Below, piece by piece: positions 27,018 through 35,970 of a DNA stretch of 64,000 nt. Below the pieces are notes generated by a model. It did not search any database. It had not been told where the DNA came from and saw only the letters and a program-made list of their open reading frames with translations. The DNA comes from Pyxidicoccus sp. MSG2 (GTDB taxonomy: Bacteria > Myxococcota > Myxococcia > Myxococcales > Myxococcaceae). The number at the start of each line of letters is the position of its first letter. Position 1 is the stretch's first letter. The position numbers were made by a program, and so were the translations under genes. The DNA is taken from NCBI RefSeq assembly GCF_026626705.1, contig NZ_JAPNKC010000001.1, positions 12,773,001 to 12,837,000 on the forward strand, written 5' to 3'.

Positions 27018-27779
27018 TCAAGGCGCTGAGCGCCCGCCGATCTCCGGGAAGCGCTCGTAGGCCCGAAGGAGCGCGTCCAGGTGGGCGGGGTTGTCGAGCT
27101 CGAGTGGCGCCTCCGTGAGCCGAACAACCCACCCGCCCGTCGCGGTGCGCCGTGAGCGCGAGAGCAGGTCCGTGTCGCGCGCTGAGTCAGGGAACCCGAT
27201 GGCACGTGCAGCAGCGGCAGACCAATAGTTCAGCCACCCCAGTCGATGCGGAATTTCAGGTGAGCGCATGGCACCAGGGGACTTGATCGCCGGCAGCCCC
27301 CGAGGAGGGGGGGCCAGGTCGTCGGGCAGATTCTTCGTCTGACGTGCGATGTCCCAGGCCGCGCTGATCGGCGTCGCGTGCCCCCAGAACGCGCGTCCAT
27401 TCTCCGCCACGGCTTCCAGCAGAACCTCCGCAGCCGAGATGCCGTCAGCGGACAGCGGCAGCGCCACATGAAATTCAAACTGAGCCCGACCGTCAGGACA
27501 AAGACCCGCCGGTATTCCCCACCCTGTTACGCTCACTCGAAAGTTGTCATCAGTGCTGCGCAGCGGCGGCATTTCTCCACGACTGCTTTCATGGGCAACG
27601 AATCCATCTCGATCCGGCAACGGGAGCAGTTGACCTTCGTCAGAAATCATCATCCCGATGCGCAAGCCTGGTCGTGCGCGCTCCATCCCATGAACAACAG
27701 CCAAAGTGCGGCCATCATCCTCTGCAAGCGCAGGCGCGTAGACAATCATGCTGATTTGGTTTCGCTGCGTGGCAGGCAT
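27018..27779 (-). CDS. DUF5953 family protein (probable immunity partner)
   Basis: This 253-residue cytoplasmic protein matches the DUF5953 family, widespread in myxobacteria: the N-terminus has IVYAPALAEDDGRTL and VVHGMERA, and the C-terminus has PEIPHRLGWLNYWSAAAARA and RTATGGWVVRLTEAP. ATG 27779 lies one base after the TGA of the DUF6310 gene, so they are translationally coupled. Given that partner's nuclease-like domain, I infer an immunity or accessory role. That function has not, to my knowledge, been shown. Confidence 0.85.
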   Translation of the reverse strand: MPATQRNQISMIVYAPALAEDDGRTLAVVHGMERARPGLRIGMMISDEGQLLPLPDRDGFVAHESSRGEMPPLRSTDDNFRVSVTGWGIPAGLCPDGRAQFEFHVALPLSADGISAAEVLLEAVAENGRAFWGHATPISAAWDIARQTKNLPDDLAPPPRGLPAIKSPGAMRSPEIPHRLGWLNYWSAAAARAIGFPDSARDTDLLSRSRRTATGGWVVRLTEAPLELDNPAHLDALLRAYERFPEIGGRSAP

Positions 27780-27780
27780 T

Positions 27781-28695
27781 TCAGCACCAATCCATGAGAA
27801 CGATAACGCCCTTGAGTCGCGGCTCTTGTGTTTCCAACATGGCCTTGTGCGTGGCGCTTCGCACGCCGACCCGGAAGTCGAATCCGCATGCTCGCGCAAG
27901 TTCTCGCTCGACCAAGAAATCACGCACATTCTTTCTGAGCACGATGTCTTGAAGCTCCTGCGGGTAGGAGTCGAAATTATCTGTCTTCACCTCCCAAAGC
28001 ACACCCGCGACAACCTGCAGAGCATCGAACGCCTTGCCATTGACAAGCGCATTGGCTCCGCGAAAGGCATTGAACGGAACGTTGTCAGCACACCAGTTGT
28101 GCAAGGCGTTTCCGCCCTTGGGGGGAACGCGCTTGGGAACGCACTCTGGGCGGCGCTCTCGCTCCATTGGCTCGGCCGGCACCGGGGGGAACCCGTCTTG
28201 CCCTGATGGCTCTGGCTTGAGCTTTCGATTCGCTGAGGGTGCCTGCGGACCGGGCTTCGTTTGGGGCGCGGACTCGATCTCCTCCGGACTACTCCCGCTC
28301 AGCTCGTGCGCATCCAGTGCTTCCTTGATGGCGATTCCCACCACCACCGCGCCAACGACAATCACTGCGCCCACAGCGAGCTCGGGCGCCGCCAAGACAC
28401 AGAGGCCGATTCCCAAGGCAGCCGCGCCCGCCGAGGCAACCGCGCACCTTCTCGTGGGGTCGTGGAACCGGATCCGGTCATGGTCGAGGGCATGAAAGCA
28501 CCGCTCCGCCAGCACGGGCCAAGGCTGGGAAGCCTCACGGACGACACACTGACCCCCATCTCTCCATGGCAACTCCGCCGCTCTCTGGAGGTTGGCGCGC
28601 CTTGGATTCCGGGCCGCTGGCTCTCTCGGACTCTGCGCTGGCGTCGCACAGGCCAGGAGAAGAAGCAGAAGCGCGCTGCCAGCGCGGAAACGCAA
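27781..28695 (-). CDS. DUF6310 protein, putative PD-(D/E)xK-type toxin lipoprotein
   Basis: This 304-residue protein starts at TTG 28695 with GAAAGGA upstream. Its N-terminus is a lipoprotein signal (LLLLLLAC, C16). A glycine/alanine/valine-rich hydrophobic region follows at about 85-127, then a proline-rich linker. The C-terminal domain contains GGNALHNWCAD and VNGKAFDALQ, then LWEVKTDNF: D224, E235 and K237 fit a D-ExK nuclease centre. Residues ACGFDFRVGVRS follow. This is the DUF6310 family. The layout of signal, membrane-active region and C-terminal nuclease, followed by a coupled small partner, resembles contact-delivered toxin/immunity pairs. The toxin role is inference. Confidence 0.8.
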   Translation of the reverse strand: MRFRAGSALLLLLLACATPAQSPREPAARNPRRANLQRAAELPWRDGGQCVVREASQPWPVLAERCFHALDHDRIRFHDPTRRCAVASAGAAALGIGLCVLAAPELAVGAVIVVGAVVVGIAIKEALDAHELSGSSPEEIESAPQTKPGPQAPSANRKLKPEPSGQDGFPPVPAEPMERERRPECVPKRVPPKGGNALHNWCADNVPFNAFRGANALVNGKAFDALQVVAGVLWEVKTDNFDSYPQELQDIVLRKNVRDFLVERELARACGFDFRVGVRSATHKAMLETQEPRLKGVIVLMDWC

Positions 28696-29189
28696 TGACC
28701 ACGTCCTTTCAATCGAGCCAGGTCGTCGCGGGCCAAGGCTGGCTTGTTGCGGAGTATGCCAGCACGCTCGGACGACGAGGCAGAGAGCTGCGCCAGTACA
28801 TGCAGGAGCGACTGTCGGGTATGCACACCCCTACTGACGGGACGGGCCACCGCGGTGGCAGTGCTCGTGGGTACGCGAGGATGCACGGGATGACCGACCA
28901 GATAGGCGCTCAGCCCATCTACTGGCCGCGTTTCTTCCAACCGTCTCCAGGGTGAACGGATCGCCGCCCCAACTGCTCCGGACTGCGATCCGCTTGGCCG
29001 ACCCCGCTACGAACAGCTTGGGTGACCCGTCTGCGCTCCATTGCCCCGGCCCGTTGCACGGCGCGGCGCCGCCGTCCGCCCGGGACCACCGAGGGAGACC
29101 CAATCGTTGCGCTCCAACTCTCATTTTCTTGGTACTTGAGCCCGCAAAACCAGCGAAGCTGGCAAAGCAGCTCTTGAGGGAGGACGCAC
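28696..29189. other. Intergenic region without a convincing gene
   Basis: This 494-bp stretch lies between divergent genes. Open frames exist on both strands but none has a good start, ribosome binding site or protein-like composition. The base composition drops around 29125-29185, where the promoter of the endonuclease gene should be. Confidence 0.35.
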
Positions 29190-29960
29190 ATGAACAAGCT
29201 GTCGGTCACGATGGTTGTGGGCCTGCTGCTCGGCGGTTGCGGAGCGACGCAATCCGACCTTGGAGGCGAAGGCGTCGCCAGTCAGATGGAGCAGGACTTC
29301 GGTGGCCCGAGCGGCCTCCTGGACTTCTTCGAGAGCCACTCGGAGGAGGAGATCCGGGAGGCGATGACGCAGTACGGCGTGGGGTACGTCGTCCACGGGA
29401 ACGTCAACGAAGCGCTCATCAGCGACTGCCCGAAATACTTCCCGTCGAGCGACCGGAACATCTGGCACACCTTCGACGGCGAGTACTACTTCATCGACAC
29501 CGCAGGTCGTCCGAATCGGGCGTACAAGTTCCTGCCGAAGATCACCGCCGCGCCGCGCGTCGACGCCTGTCAGACGAGCGTGGGGCAGTGGGGCGACGCG
29601 GAGAACCCCAGCAACGACTATGACGGGGGACACCTCATCGGCTCGCAGCTCGGGGGCTGGGGGGGCCGGGCGAACCTGGTGCCCCAGGATGTCAACTTCA
29701 ACCGTGGCAACTGGGCTCAGCTCGAGAACAAGATGGCCACGTGCGGGGGCCTGCCGAGCAGCCGGCTGCGCTACTACATCGGTGCGAACTACCCGAATTC
29801 CACCGCGCTCATCCCCAACAACCTGACGATGGAGATCAAGAACCAGTCCACGGGGAGCACCGTGTCCATGTCCTTCTCGAACGTGGACCTCGGCGGCTCG
29901 AACGGGACGAGCGAGCGGACCCGTGGCGTCAACTGGCTGTCCAGCCAGGGCTGCAACTGA
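29190..29960 (+). CDS. DNA/RNA non-specific endonuclease, lipoprotein
   Basis: This 256-residue protein has a lipoprotein signal (LLLGGC, C17). Its C-terminal half is a beta-beta-alpha-metal nuclease domain of the Endonuclease_NS_2 type: YDGGHLIGSQLGG (catalytic H148), then NLVPQDVNFNRGNWAQLEN with the metal-binding asparagine region near N171 and conserved E179. It should degrade nucleic acid at the cell surface or outside, for nutrition or attack. GGGAGGA lies just before the start. It is divergent from the DUF6310 gene. Confidence 0.85.
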   Translation: MNKLSVTMVVGLLLGGCGATQSDLGGEGVASQMEQDFGGPSGLLDFFESHSEEEIREAMTQYGVGYVVHGNVNEALISDCPKYFPSSDRNIWHTFDGEYYFIDTAGRPNRAYKFLPKITAAPRVDACQTSVGQWGDAENPSNDYDGGHLIGSQLGGWGGRANLVPQDVNFNRGNWAQLENKMATCGGLPSSRLRYYIGANYPNSTALIPNNLTMEIKNQSTGSTVSMSFSNVDLGGSNGTSERTRGVNWLSSQGCN

Positions 29961-30150
29961 GCTGAGGTTCGCGCCCCGGCCGGGCCACGCCTCCACCCGT
30001 TGGCGTGGTGTCGAGCCCCACGGGCGGAGGCAGTCGTCCACTTCCAGTGCTCGCCTCCGCCCGTGAGGGCCAGTGCCTTCGTCCGCCGTCGCGTCCAGCT
30101 TGCCTCCGGCGGAGTGCGCGTCCACCGACGCCTTCCCGGAGGAGCCAGGC

Positions 30151-31167
30151 ATGAGCACGGACATGAGCAGCGAGGCCATGAAGCTGGAGCCGGAGCCCTC
30201 CCCGACTCCCGAGCCCCCGCCGGGCGAGGCGCCCTTCCCGGACATGACGTGGGTCCCGGGCGGGACGTACTGGATGGGCTCGGACCGCCACTATCCCGAA
30301 GAGGCGCCCGCGCACCAGGTGACGGTCACCGGCTTCTGGATGGACCGCTTCACGGTGACGAACATGCAGTACGCCCGCTTCGTGGATGCCACGCGCTATG
30401 TCACCGTGGCCGAGCGCCCGCTGAATCCCGCGGACTACCCGGGCGCGCTCCCGGAGCTGCTGGTGCCCGGCTCGCTCGTCTTCCAGAAGGCCATCGGGCG
30501 CGTCGACCTGCGGGACTACTCCCGCTGGTGGGCGTACGTGCCAGGCGCGTGCTGGCGGCACCCGGAGGGGCCCGGCAGCAACCTCAAGGGGCGCGGCAAG
30601 CACCCCGTGGTGCAAATCGCCTTCGAGGACGCGGAGGCCTACGCCGTCTGGGCCGGCAAGGCACTGCCCTCGGAGGCCGAGTGGGAGCGCGCCGCGCGCG
30701 GCGGGCTGGACCGCCAGGAATACTGTTGGGGGGACGAATTCACGCCCGGCGGCAAGCACCTGGCCAACACCTGGCAGGGAGAGTTCCCCTGGCAGAACCT
30801 GCGCGAGGACGGCCACGAGGGCACCTGTGCCGTGGGCAGCTTCCCGCCCAACGGCTTCGGCCTGCACGAGATGGCCGGCAACGTGTGGGAGTGGACCACG
30901 GACTGGTTCCAGGCGCGCCACACGGGCAACAAGGGCAAGGCCTGCTGCATCCCCGTCAACCCGCGCGGGCCCGCCGGGGCGGACGGCAGCAAGGACCCCG
31001 GCATGCCCCGGGTGAACATCCCCCGCCGCGTGCTCAAGGGCGGCAGCCACCTGTGCGCGCCCAACTACTGCCTGCGCTACCGCCCCGCGGCGCGCTCGCC
31101 CCAGGCCGTGGAGAGCGGCGCCAGCCACATCGGCTTCCGCTGCATCGTGCGCCCCGCGGCGCGCTGA
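30151..31167 (+). CDS. Formylglycine-generating enzyme (sulfatase-modifying factor)
   Basis: This 338-residue protein belongs to the FGE-sulfatase family and appears to be a true FGE. In the C-terminal segment KGGSHLCAPNYCLRYRPAARS it keeps both redox/copper cysteines (C302 and C307), which many family relatives lack. Other hallmarks are MTWVPGGTYWMGSD, LPSEAEWERAARGG, EMAGNVWEWTTDWF and the final IGFRC. It would oxidise a cysteine in sulfatases to formylglycine using oxygen. No sulfatase lies in this window, so its clients are elsewhere. GGAGGAG supports ATG 30151 over a start 78 bases upstream. There is no signal peptide. Confidence 0.92.
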   Translation: MSTDMSSEAMKLEPEPSPTPEPPPGEAPFPDMTWVPGGTYWMGSDRHYPEEAPAHQVTVTGFWMDRFTVTNMQYARFVDATRYVTVAERPLNPADYPGALPELLVPGSLVFQKAIGRVDLRDYSRWWAYVPGACWRHPEGPGSNLKGRGKHPVVQIAFEDAEAYAVWAGKALPSEAEWERAARGGLDRQEYCWGDEFTPGGKHLANTWQGEFPWQNLREDGHEGTCAVGSFPPNGFGLHEMAGNVWEWTTDWFQARHTGNKGKACCIPVNPRGPAGADGSKDPGMPRVNIPRRVLKGGSHLCAPNYCLRYRPAARSPQAVESGASHIGFRCIVRPAAR

Positions 31168-31179
31168 GGACGGGCGGCG

Positions 31180-32061
31180 TCAGGTGGGTACGCTGCCCGG
31201 AGGTACCCGGTCCGTCCGCTCCCGCCGCTTCGCCCAGATCTTGTAGGGAATCAGCGCGAGCAGCCGGACCAGGATGAAGGCGCCCACCACCGCCGCCACC
31301 TCCAGCGCCTGCAGGCTTGGGTAGCTCTGGATGATGATGGTCATCGTCAGCGCCGGGTGGGCCAGCGCGGCGGCCAGCGCCACGGCCTTGCGGTCCTCGG
31401 GCCGGGGGCCGCCCGCTTGATGTCCCAGGAAGTCCGCGACGGACACGAGCACCACCAGCGCCAGGATCGTGGTCACCCCGAGGTCCATCAACCGCGGCGC
31501 CGCCAGGATGACGACCACCGCCGCGACCGCCAGCAGGAGCACGTTGAACACGCGGTCGACCCACACGGCCAGCACCGGTGCCACGCGCGGGAAGAAGTAG
31601 TTGACGGCCATGCCCGCCAACATCGGAGGGAGGAGCTTCACGAGCAGCGTGCGCAGCACCAGCCCGGGCGTGGCATGGAACTGGAATCCCGACACGCGGC
31701 TCAGCACGTCGACCCAGAGGGGCACGGTGACGATGGCGCACAGGGCCAGCAGCAGCAGCAGGTTGAGCGAGGTCGTCGCGCTGGCCTTCAGCGACTTCGC
31801 CTGGTTCACCTGCAGGGGCGCCCCGGGACAGATGGCCGTGAGCATGATGGCGGCAGCCGCCACCGGGGGAAGCCTGAAGAGCCGCACCAGCACGTATGCC
31901 ACCAGCGGCACCGCCACCAGCACCACGGCCAGGGCCCGCGCGTAGAGCCCCGGGCGCTGGAGCACGTGCCGGATGTCTCCCGGGCGCCGCATCAGCCCGG
32001 CGGAGAACATGGCCAGGACGATGACGTTGGACATCGCGAACATGACGATGGATTTCAACAT
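31180..32061 (-). CDS. BASS-type (bile acid:sodium symporter-like) transporter
   Basis: This 293-residue inner-membrane protein has about nine or ten hydrophobic helices. The segment AIMLTAICPGAPLQVNQAKSL resembles the conserved crossover region of the BASS/SBF family, and AAALAHPALTMTIII matches the second half-repeat. The family moves organic anions with sodium. It begins 14 bases after the stop of another membrane-protein gene, so the two form an operon. ATG 32061 has AAGGGG upstream. The substrate is unknown. Confidence 0.7.
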   Translation of the reverse strand: MLKSIVMFAMSNVIVLAMFSAGLMRRPGDIRHVLQRPGLYARALAVVLVAVPLVAYVLVRLFRLPPVAAAAIMLTAICPGAPLQVNQAKSLKASATTSLNLLLLLALCAIVTVPLWVDVLSRVSGFQFHATPGLVLRTLLVKLLPPMLAGMAVNYFFPRVAPVLAVWVDRVFNVLLLAVAAVVVILAAPRLMDLGVTTILALVVLVSVADFLGHQAGGPRPEDRKAVALAAALAHPALTMTIIIQSYPSLQALEVAAVVGAFILVRLLALIPYKIWAKRRERTDRVPPGSVPT

Positions 32062-32075
32062 GGCCCCTTCCCCTT

Positions 32076-33224
32076 TCAGGGCAGCCCGTCGTGGATTGCC
32101 TTCAAGACCGAGATGAACTCCCGGTCCATGATCAGCAGGATGGCCAACGGCGCGAGCGCCGCGGCGGCGAGGCCCATCAGCGAGCGCGGCTCGAACGGGA
32201 ACAGGCGCATCTTCCGGGCGATGATGAAGGAGCTGCCCAGGTCGGCCAGGGAGGAGAAGTCGGGCGCGCCCAGCACCTCTCCGCTGGCATCGTCGCGAAA
32301 CCACTTCCGTTCGAACCGCCGCGAGTGCCAGGCAGCGAGCGCGGAGAACCGGATGTCACCCCGCCGCTTGGCCTTCACGAGCTGGGGGGTGAAGAACCCC
32401 AGCGGGGCATAGACAGCGAGCGCCAGGATTCCTCCGAGCACCACCTGGGGAATGGCGTAGGTCAGCGGATCATTCACGACGCCGTGGGGCTGGAGCCTCC
32501 ACTGGTACGCCGCCAGCCCCGCGGACAGCGCGAACACCACCGGCGCGAAGCTGGACTGGCTGATGGCCAGGAACCCCAGGCCGCCCGACATGTCCGGATG
32601 CGTGGGCACCAGCGCGAGCGGCAGCCGCGAGACGCGGAACAGGAAGCGGGCCCACACGACGGCGCGCCACATCCACCGCAGCGCCAGGAACCGGACCAGG
32701 GGCTGGCTCACGGTCATGTACCACCAGCCCGCCGGGGAGGGCGCGCCCCCCGTCTCGTTGAACATCCACGTCCTGGAGTGGTCGTGCGGTGTCACGAGCA
32801 CGAGCGCGAAGGAGGCCAGCAGCAGGCAGGCCTCGGCGAGGCTGTTGTCCCGCCACCGCATCGCCGCACGGGAGGCGTCCTCCAAGGCGGGCCGGCTTCC
32901 CACCCCCACCAGATGTGAGACGCGGAACTGGCGCGCGGCCAGGGCGGTGTGCCTGTCGACGTAGGGCTCGGCCGCGATGAGCACCGTCAGCGCCACCAGC
33001 AACTGGGCGTGGACCTGCATCTCCGAGAACAGGGCGTGCGGCGCCGTGCCACCTTCGGCCAGCGCGAGGAGGGGGATGGGCAGCCAGGTCAGGATGATGA
33101 AGGCGAGCATGCACCGGCGCCTGCTCGCACGGTCGGGATGGACGAGATGGAGCCTGCTCTCGCACTTGAAGAGCGGCCCTCCCTGCACGAGCGAGAAGTC
33201 GGTGGATGGGGAGGATTTGACCAT
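32076..33224 (-). CDS. Multi-pass membrane protein of unknown function
   Basis: This 382-residue protein has about six to eight hydrophobic helices (for example LAFIILTWLPIPLLALAEG and LLIAEP-type segments near the N-terminus, and LMGLAAAALAPLAILLIM at the C-terminus). It also has a long charged cytoplasmic loop near 270-330 (KRRGDIRFSALAAWHSRRFE). I do not recognise a named family. It is followed after 14 bases by the BASS-type transporter, so a transport-related role is likely. I chose ATG 33224; another ATG sits seven codons upstream. Confidence 0.7.
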   Translation of the reverse strand: MVKSSPSTDFSLVQGGPLFKCESRLHLVHPDRASRRRCMLAFIILTWLPIPLLALAEGGTAPHALFSEMQVHAQLLVALTVLIAAEPYVDRHTALAARQFRVSHLVGVGSRPALEDASRAAMRWRDNSLAEACLLLASFALVLVTPHDHSRTWMFNETGGAPSPAGWWYMTVSQPLVRFLALRWMWRAVVWARFLFRVSRLPLALVPTHPDMSGGLGFLAISQSSFAPVVFALSAGLAAYQWRLQPHGVVNDPLTYAIPQVVLGGILALAVYAPLGFFTPQLVKAKRRGDIRFSALAAWHSRRFERKWFRDDASGEVLGAPDFSSLADLGSSFIIARKMRLFPFEPRSLMGLAAAALAPLAILLIMDREFISVLKAIHDGLP

Positions 33225-33520
33225 GGCTTGGCGGCATCCAGGCATTCACGGGGTGCCAGCCCACGGGCCGGCCACGGGCGGGCATGCGCGGGCGCCCTCC
33301 ACTCCACGGTGTGCCCGCGCCCCGGGATTGACAATCCAGGCGACCAGCGGGGCGCCGCTCCTCCGGAGCGCACGGGACAGGCGGGGCGGGAGGCCGTCCG
33401 TCCGGGGGCTCGCGCGCTCCCGCATGGGAAGGATGACAGCCCCTCCGCCCGGGCAGAGCTTCACGGCATCCGCGGAGGGCGGCCCACGACGACCGGCCGG
33501 CTCCGCTCCGGGAGGTCCCC
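33225..33520. other. Divergent intergenic region
   Basis: This 296-bp gap lies between the membrane-protein operon and the ThrE-type exporter. Overlapping open frames occur on both strands but look like high-GC noise. I see no clear promoter boxes. Confidence 0.3.
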
Positions 33521-34780
33521 ATGCGTGACACCGCCGCTCCCTCGCCCCCGGCCGACGAGGACCGGGCCGTGGCCTTCCTGCTCGACCTCGCGCGGGCACT
33601 CCACCTCGCCTACCTGCCCGCCCACGTGCTCGAGGCCCTCATGAAGGGGGCCGCGCGAGGCCTGGGCCTGCGCCTGGAGCTGTTCACGCTGCAGAGCTTC
33701 GTGGCGACGGAGATCACCTCGGGAGCACGGCGGCGGGTGGACATCGAGCGCCTGCCCTTCAACCCCCACTGGAACCTGCGTCGGACGTCCGGCGTGCTCC
33801 TGCTCACCCGCGCGGTGGCGGCGGGACGGCTCACGCTCCCGGAGGCGCGCGCCGAGCTGGACCGCGTCGTCCAGCAGCCCTCGGCATACCCGCACTGGCT
33901 CGTGTTCCTCGCCTATGGCGTGTACAGCGCCGTCGTCGGCGCCCGCGTGGGCGGAGCGTGGCGGGAGATGGCCGTGGCGGGCCTCATCGGCGTCGTGGCG
34001 GGCGTCATCCATTACGGCACGCTCAAGTCGATGCGCATCGACCTGCAGAAGAGCTTCCTCGCCGCGTTCCTGGGGACGCTGCTGGTCTGTGTCCTCTCCC
34101 TGCTGCTGCCGCCCTTCGACCTGGCCAAGGCCCTCTTCGGCGGGGCGACGCTGCTCATCCCCGCCATGGTGGTGACGCTGGGGGCCGACGAGCTGGTCAG
34201 CGAGTCCGTCGAGGCGGGGATGACGCGCCTCACCTACGGGCTGCTGCGCTTCCTGCTGGTGGGCGTGGGCATCACCGCCGCAGCCCGGCTCTGGAGCTTC
34301 TTCCTCCCGCTTCCCGCCCACCTCCCGGCCCATGCGATGCCCGAGCCCGTGGTGCTGGCCCTGGTCGCGCTGGGTGGCGTGGCGCTGACGGTCTGCATGG
34401 GCGGCCGGCAGCGCGAGCTGCCGTGGATTGTGGGCGCCGTGCTGCTGGCCTTCGGAACCCAGGAGCTGACGAAGCTCTTCGTCGGAGGACGCGGCAGCCC
34501 GCTCGTGTCCGCCTTCGTGCTGGGCGTCGCCGGGCTCCTGTATGCCCGGCTCCCGGGGAGGACCGCGACGACCATCATCATGCCCGGGCTGCTCCAGCTC
34601 GCTCCCGGCTTCATCGGCACCCAGGTCATCCTGGCGCTGCTCCATCCGAGGGCCTCCTCCTCCGGAGACAGCTTCTTCGAACTGCTCCTGGTGTCGGGGC
34701 AGCTCGTGATGGGCCTGGTGTTCGCCTCCGCCGTCGTCCAGCCCCGCGTCCCGACGCCTGCGGGGGAGGCGCCGGCGTGA
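33521..34780 (+). CDS. Threonine/serine exporter (ThrE) family protein
   Basis: This 419-residue protein has the ThrE layout. A soluble N-terminal domain (about 1-125; HLAYLPAHVLEALMKGAARGLGL, TLQSF) is followed by two sets of five hydrophobic helices (about 125-260 and 280-410). The second set resembles the ThrE_2 domain, with GRTATTIIMPGLLQLAPGFIG. Family members export small amino acids; that substrate is an extrapolation. It ends 6 bp from the convergent HAD gene. GGGAGG lies just upstream of the ATG. Confidence 0.82.
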   Translation: MRDTAAPSPPADEDRAVAFLLDLARALHLAYLPAHVLEALMKGAARGLGLRLELFTLQSFVATEITSGARRRVDIERLPFNPHWNLRRTSGVLLLTRAVAAGRLTLPEARAELDRVVQQPSAYPHWLVFLAYGVYSAVVGARVGGAWREMAVAGLIGVVAGVIHYGTLKSMRIDLQKSFLAAFLGTLLVCVLSLLLPPFDLAKALFGGATLLIPAMVVTLGADELVSESVEAGMTRLTYGLLRFLLVGVGITAAARLWSFFLPLPAHLPAHAMPEPVVLALVALGGVALTVCMGGRQRELPWIVGAVLLAFGTQELTKLFVGGRGSPLVSAFVLGVAGLLYARLPGRTATTIIMPGLLQLAPGFIGTQVILALLHPRASSSGDSFFELLLVSGQLVMGLVFASAVVQPRVPTPAGEAPA

Positions 34781-34786
34781 GGCACG

Positions 34787-35791
34787 TCAGCGCGTCCCGC
34801 CGAAGATGGTCTTCCAGTCGTCGCGCATGCTGACGACGTTCCAGCCGCCCTCCTTCGCCGCCCGGAGCGAGGCCCCGTCCTTCTCCTGGTAGGCGAACTC
34901 CCTGGTCGCGTCGTCGTGGTTGATGAGGAGCTGGAAGGAGGGCCCGCGCCGCTGCGCGGAGGCGCCCAGCATGGCGATGTCCCCACCGCTGCGGACATTG
35001 CCCGCGACGAACACCGGGGACCTGCCGATGTGCAGGTCGTTGCCCACCGGCTTGCCCTCCTTGTCGTTGAGATGGTCCGGGCGGGGCTCGCGCCACAACA
35101 CGTAGCGGCCGCCGCGCTTCTCGTACTTCTCCGCCAGGCTGCTGCCGATGACGCGCTCCGGAGGAATGCCATACACCTCCTCGGAGAAGACGCGCATGAA
35201 GTCCATGCCCCCGCCCGAGCTGATCCACGTCTGGAAGCCGTTGTCGCGCAGGTACTGGAGCAACTCGAGCATCGGCTGGTAGGCGAGCTGGGTGTAGGGC
35301 ACGCCGAGCTTCGGGTGACGCGCCGTCTTCAGGAACTGGCTCACCTCGGCCTGGAACTGTTCCTGCGTCATGTTCGCGTGGGTGGCGGCGAACAACTCCA
35401 TCAGCGCCTTCTCGCCTCCCTCCATCAGGGCGTCGACGTCCCCTTCCAGCACGGCCTTGAAGGGCTGCCGCTGCCGGAGCGACGGGTCCTTCGCGGCCAG
35501 CGCCTTGACGCGCTCCACCAGGAAGGCGCCCTGGACCACCGGTTTCTCCTGCCACAGGGTGCCGTCGTTATCGAAGACGGCGACGCGCTCCTCCTCCGGG
35601 AGGAAGTCCGGGCTGCCCTCCGTCGTCACACGGGCGACGAAGCCGAGGATGGCCTGCTTCACCGGCCCGTCGTTCCATGACGGTAGCGGGTCCGCCTTCG
35701 CGGCCTGCGCATGGGCCGCGGCCGGGAATACCAACCCGAGCACGAGCACCAGCGCGACGGGAAGGGCGTGACGGTGGGGACATGGAGCCAT
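34787..35791 (-). CDS. Secreted HAD-superfamily phosphatase
   Basis: This 334-residue protein has a signal peptide (cleavage near AAHA, residue 28) and a haloacid-dehalogenase-type phosphatase domain. Motif I is FDNDGTLW (D74, D76), motif II is the SSGGG segment after QTWI, and motif IV is in GNVRSGGDIAML. An alpha-helical cap lies between. It should remove phosphate from small molecules in the periplasm. ATG 35791 is preceded by a very strong GGAGGAGGT. The gene is divergent from a large lipoprotein gene. Confidence 0.85.
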   Translation of the reverse strand: MAPCPHRHALPVALVLVLGLVFPAAAHAQAAKADPLPSWNDGPVKQAILGFVARVTTEGSPDFLPEEERVAVFDNDGTLWQEKPVVQGAFLVERVKALAAKDPSLRQRQPFKAVLEGDVDALMEGGEKALMELFAATHANMTQEQFQAEVSQFLKTARHPKLGVPYTQLAYQPMLELLQYLRDNGFQTWISSGGGMDFMRVFSEEVYGIPPERVIGSSLAEKYEKRGGRYVLWREPRPDHLNDKEGKPVGNDLHIGRSPVFVAGNVRSGGDIAMLGASAQRRGPSFQLLINHDDATREFAYQEKDGASLRAAKEGGWNVVSMRDDWKTIFGGTR

Positions 35792-35970
35792 GGGGGCACC
35801 TCCTCCGCCACACGCTGGGACCGCCGGGCCTGGTTCGCAACGCACGTGTCACACCCGGGAAGGGCTCCGCCAGCCATGCGCCACCCCGCATGGCACGGAG
35901 CGTCTTGACCCTCGTCGTGCTGCAACCGTACCGTGATTACAGTTCTTCCATTTCTCTCTGGAACAATCCC

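Noticed and set aside
28566-28955. Small plus-strand gene beside the DUF6310 gene
   Set aside because: It overlaps the DUF6310 signal region in antisense, has no ribosome binding site and no recognisable sequence.
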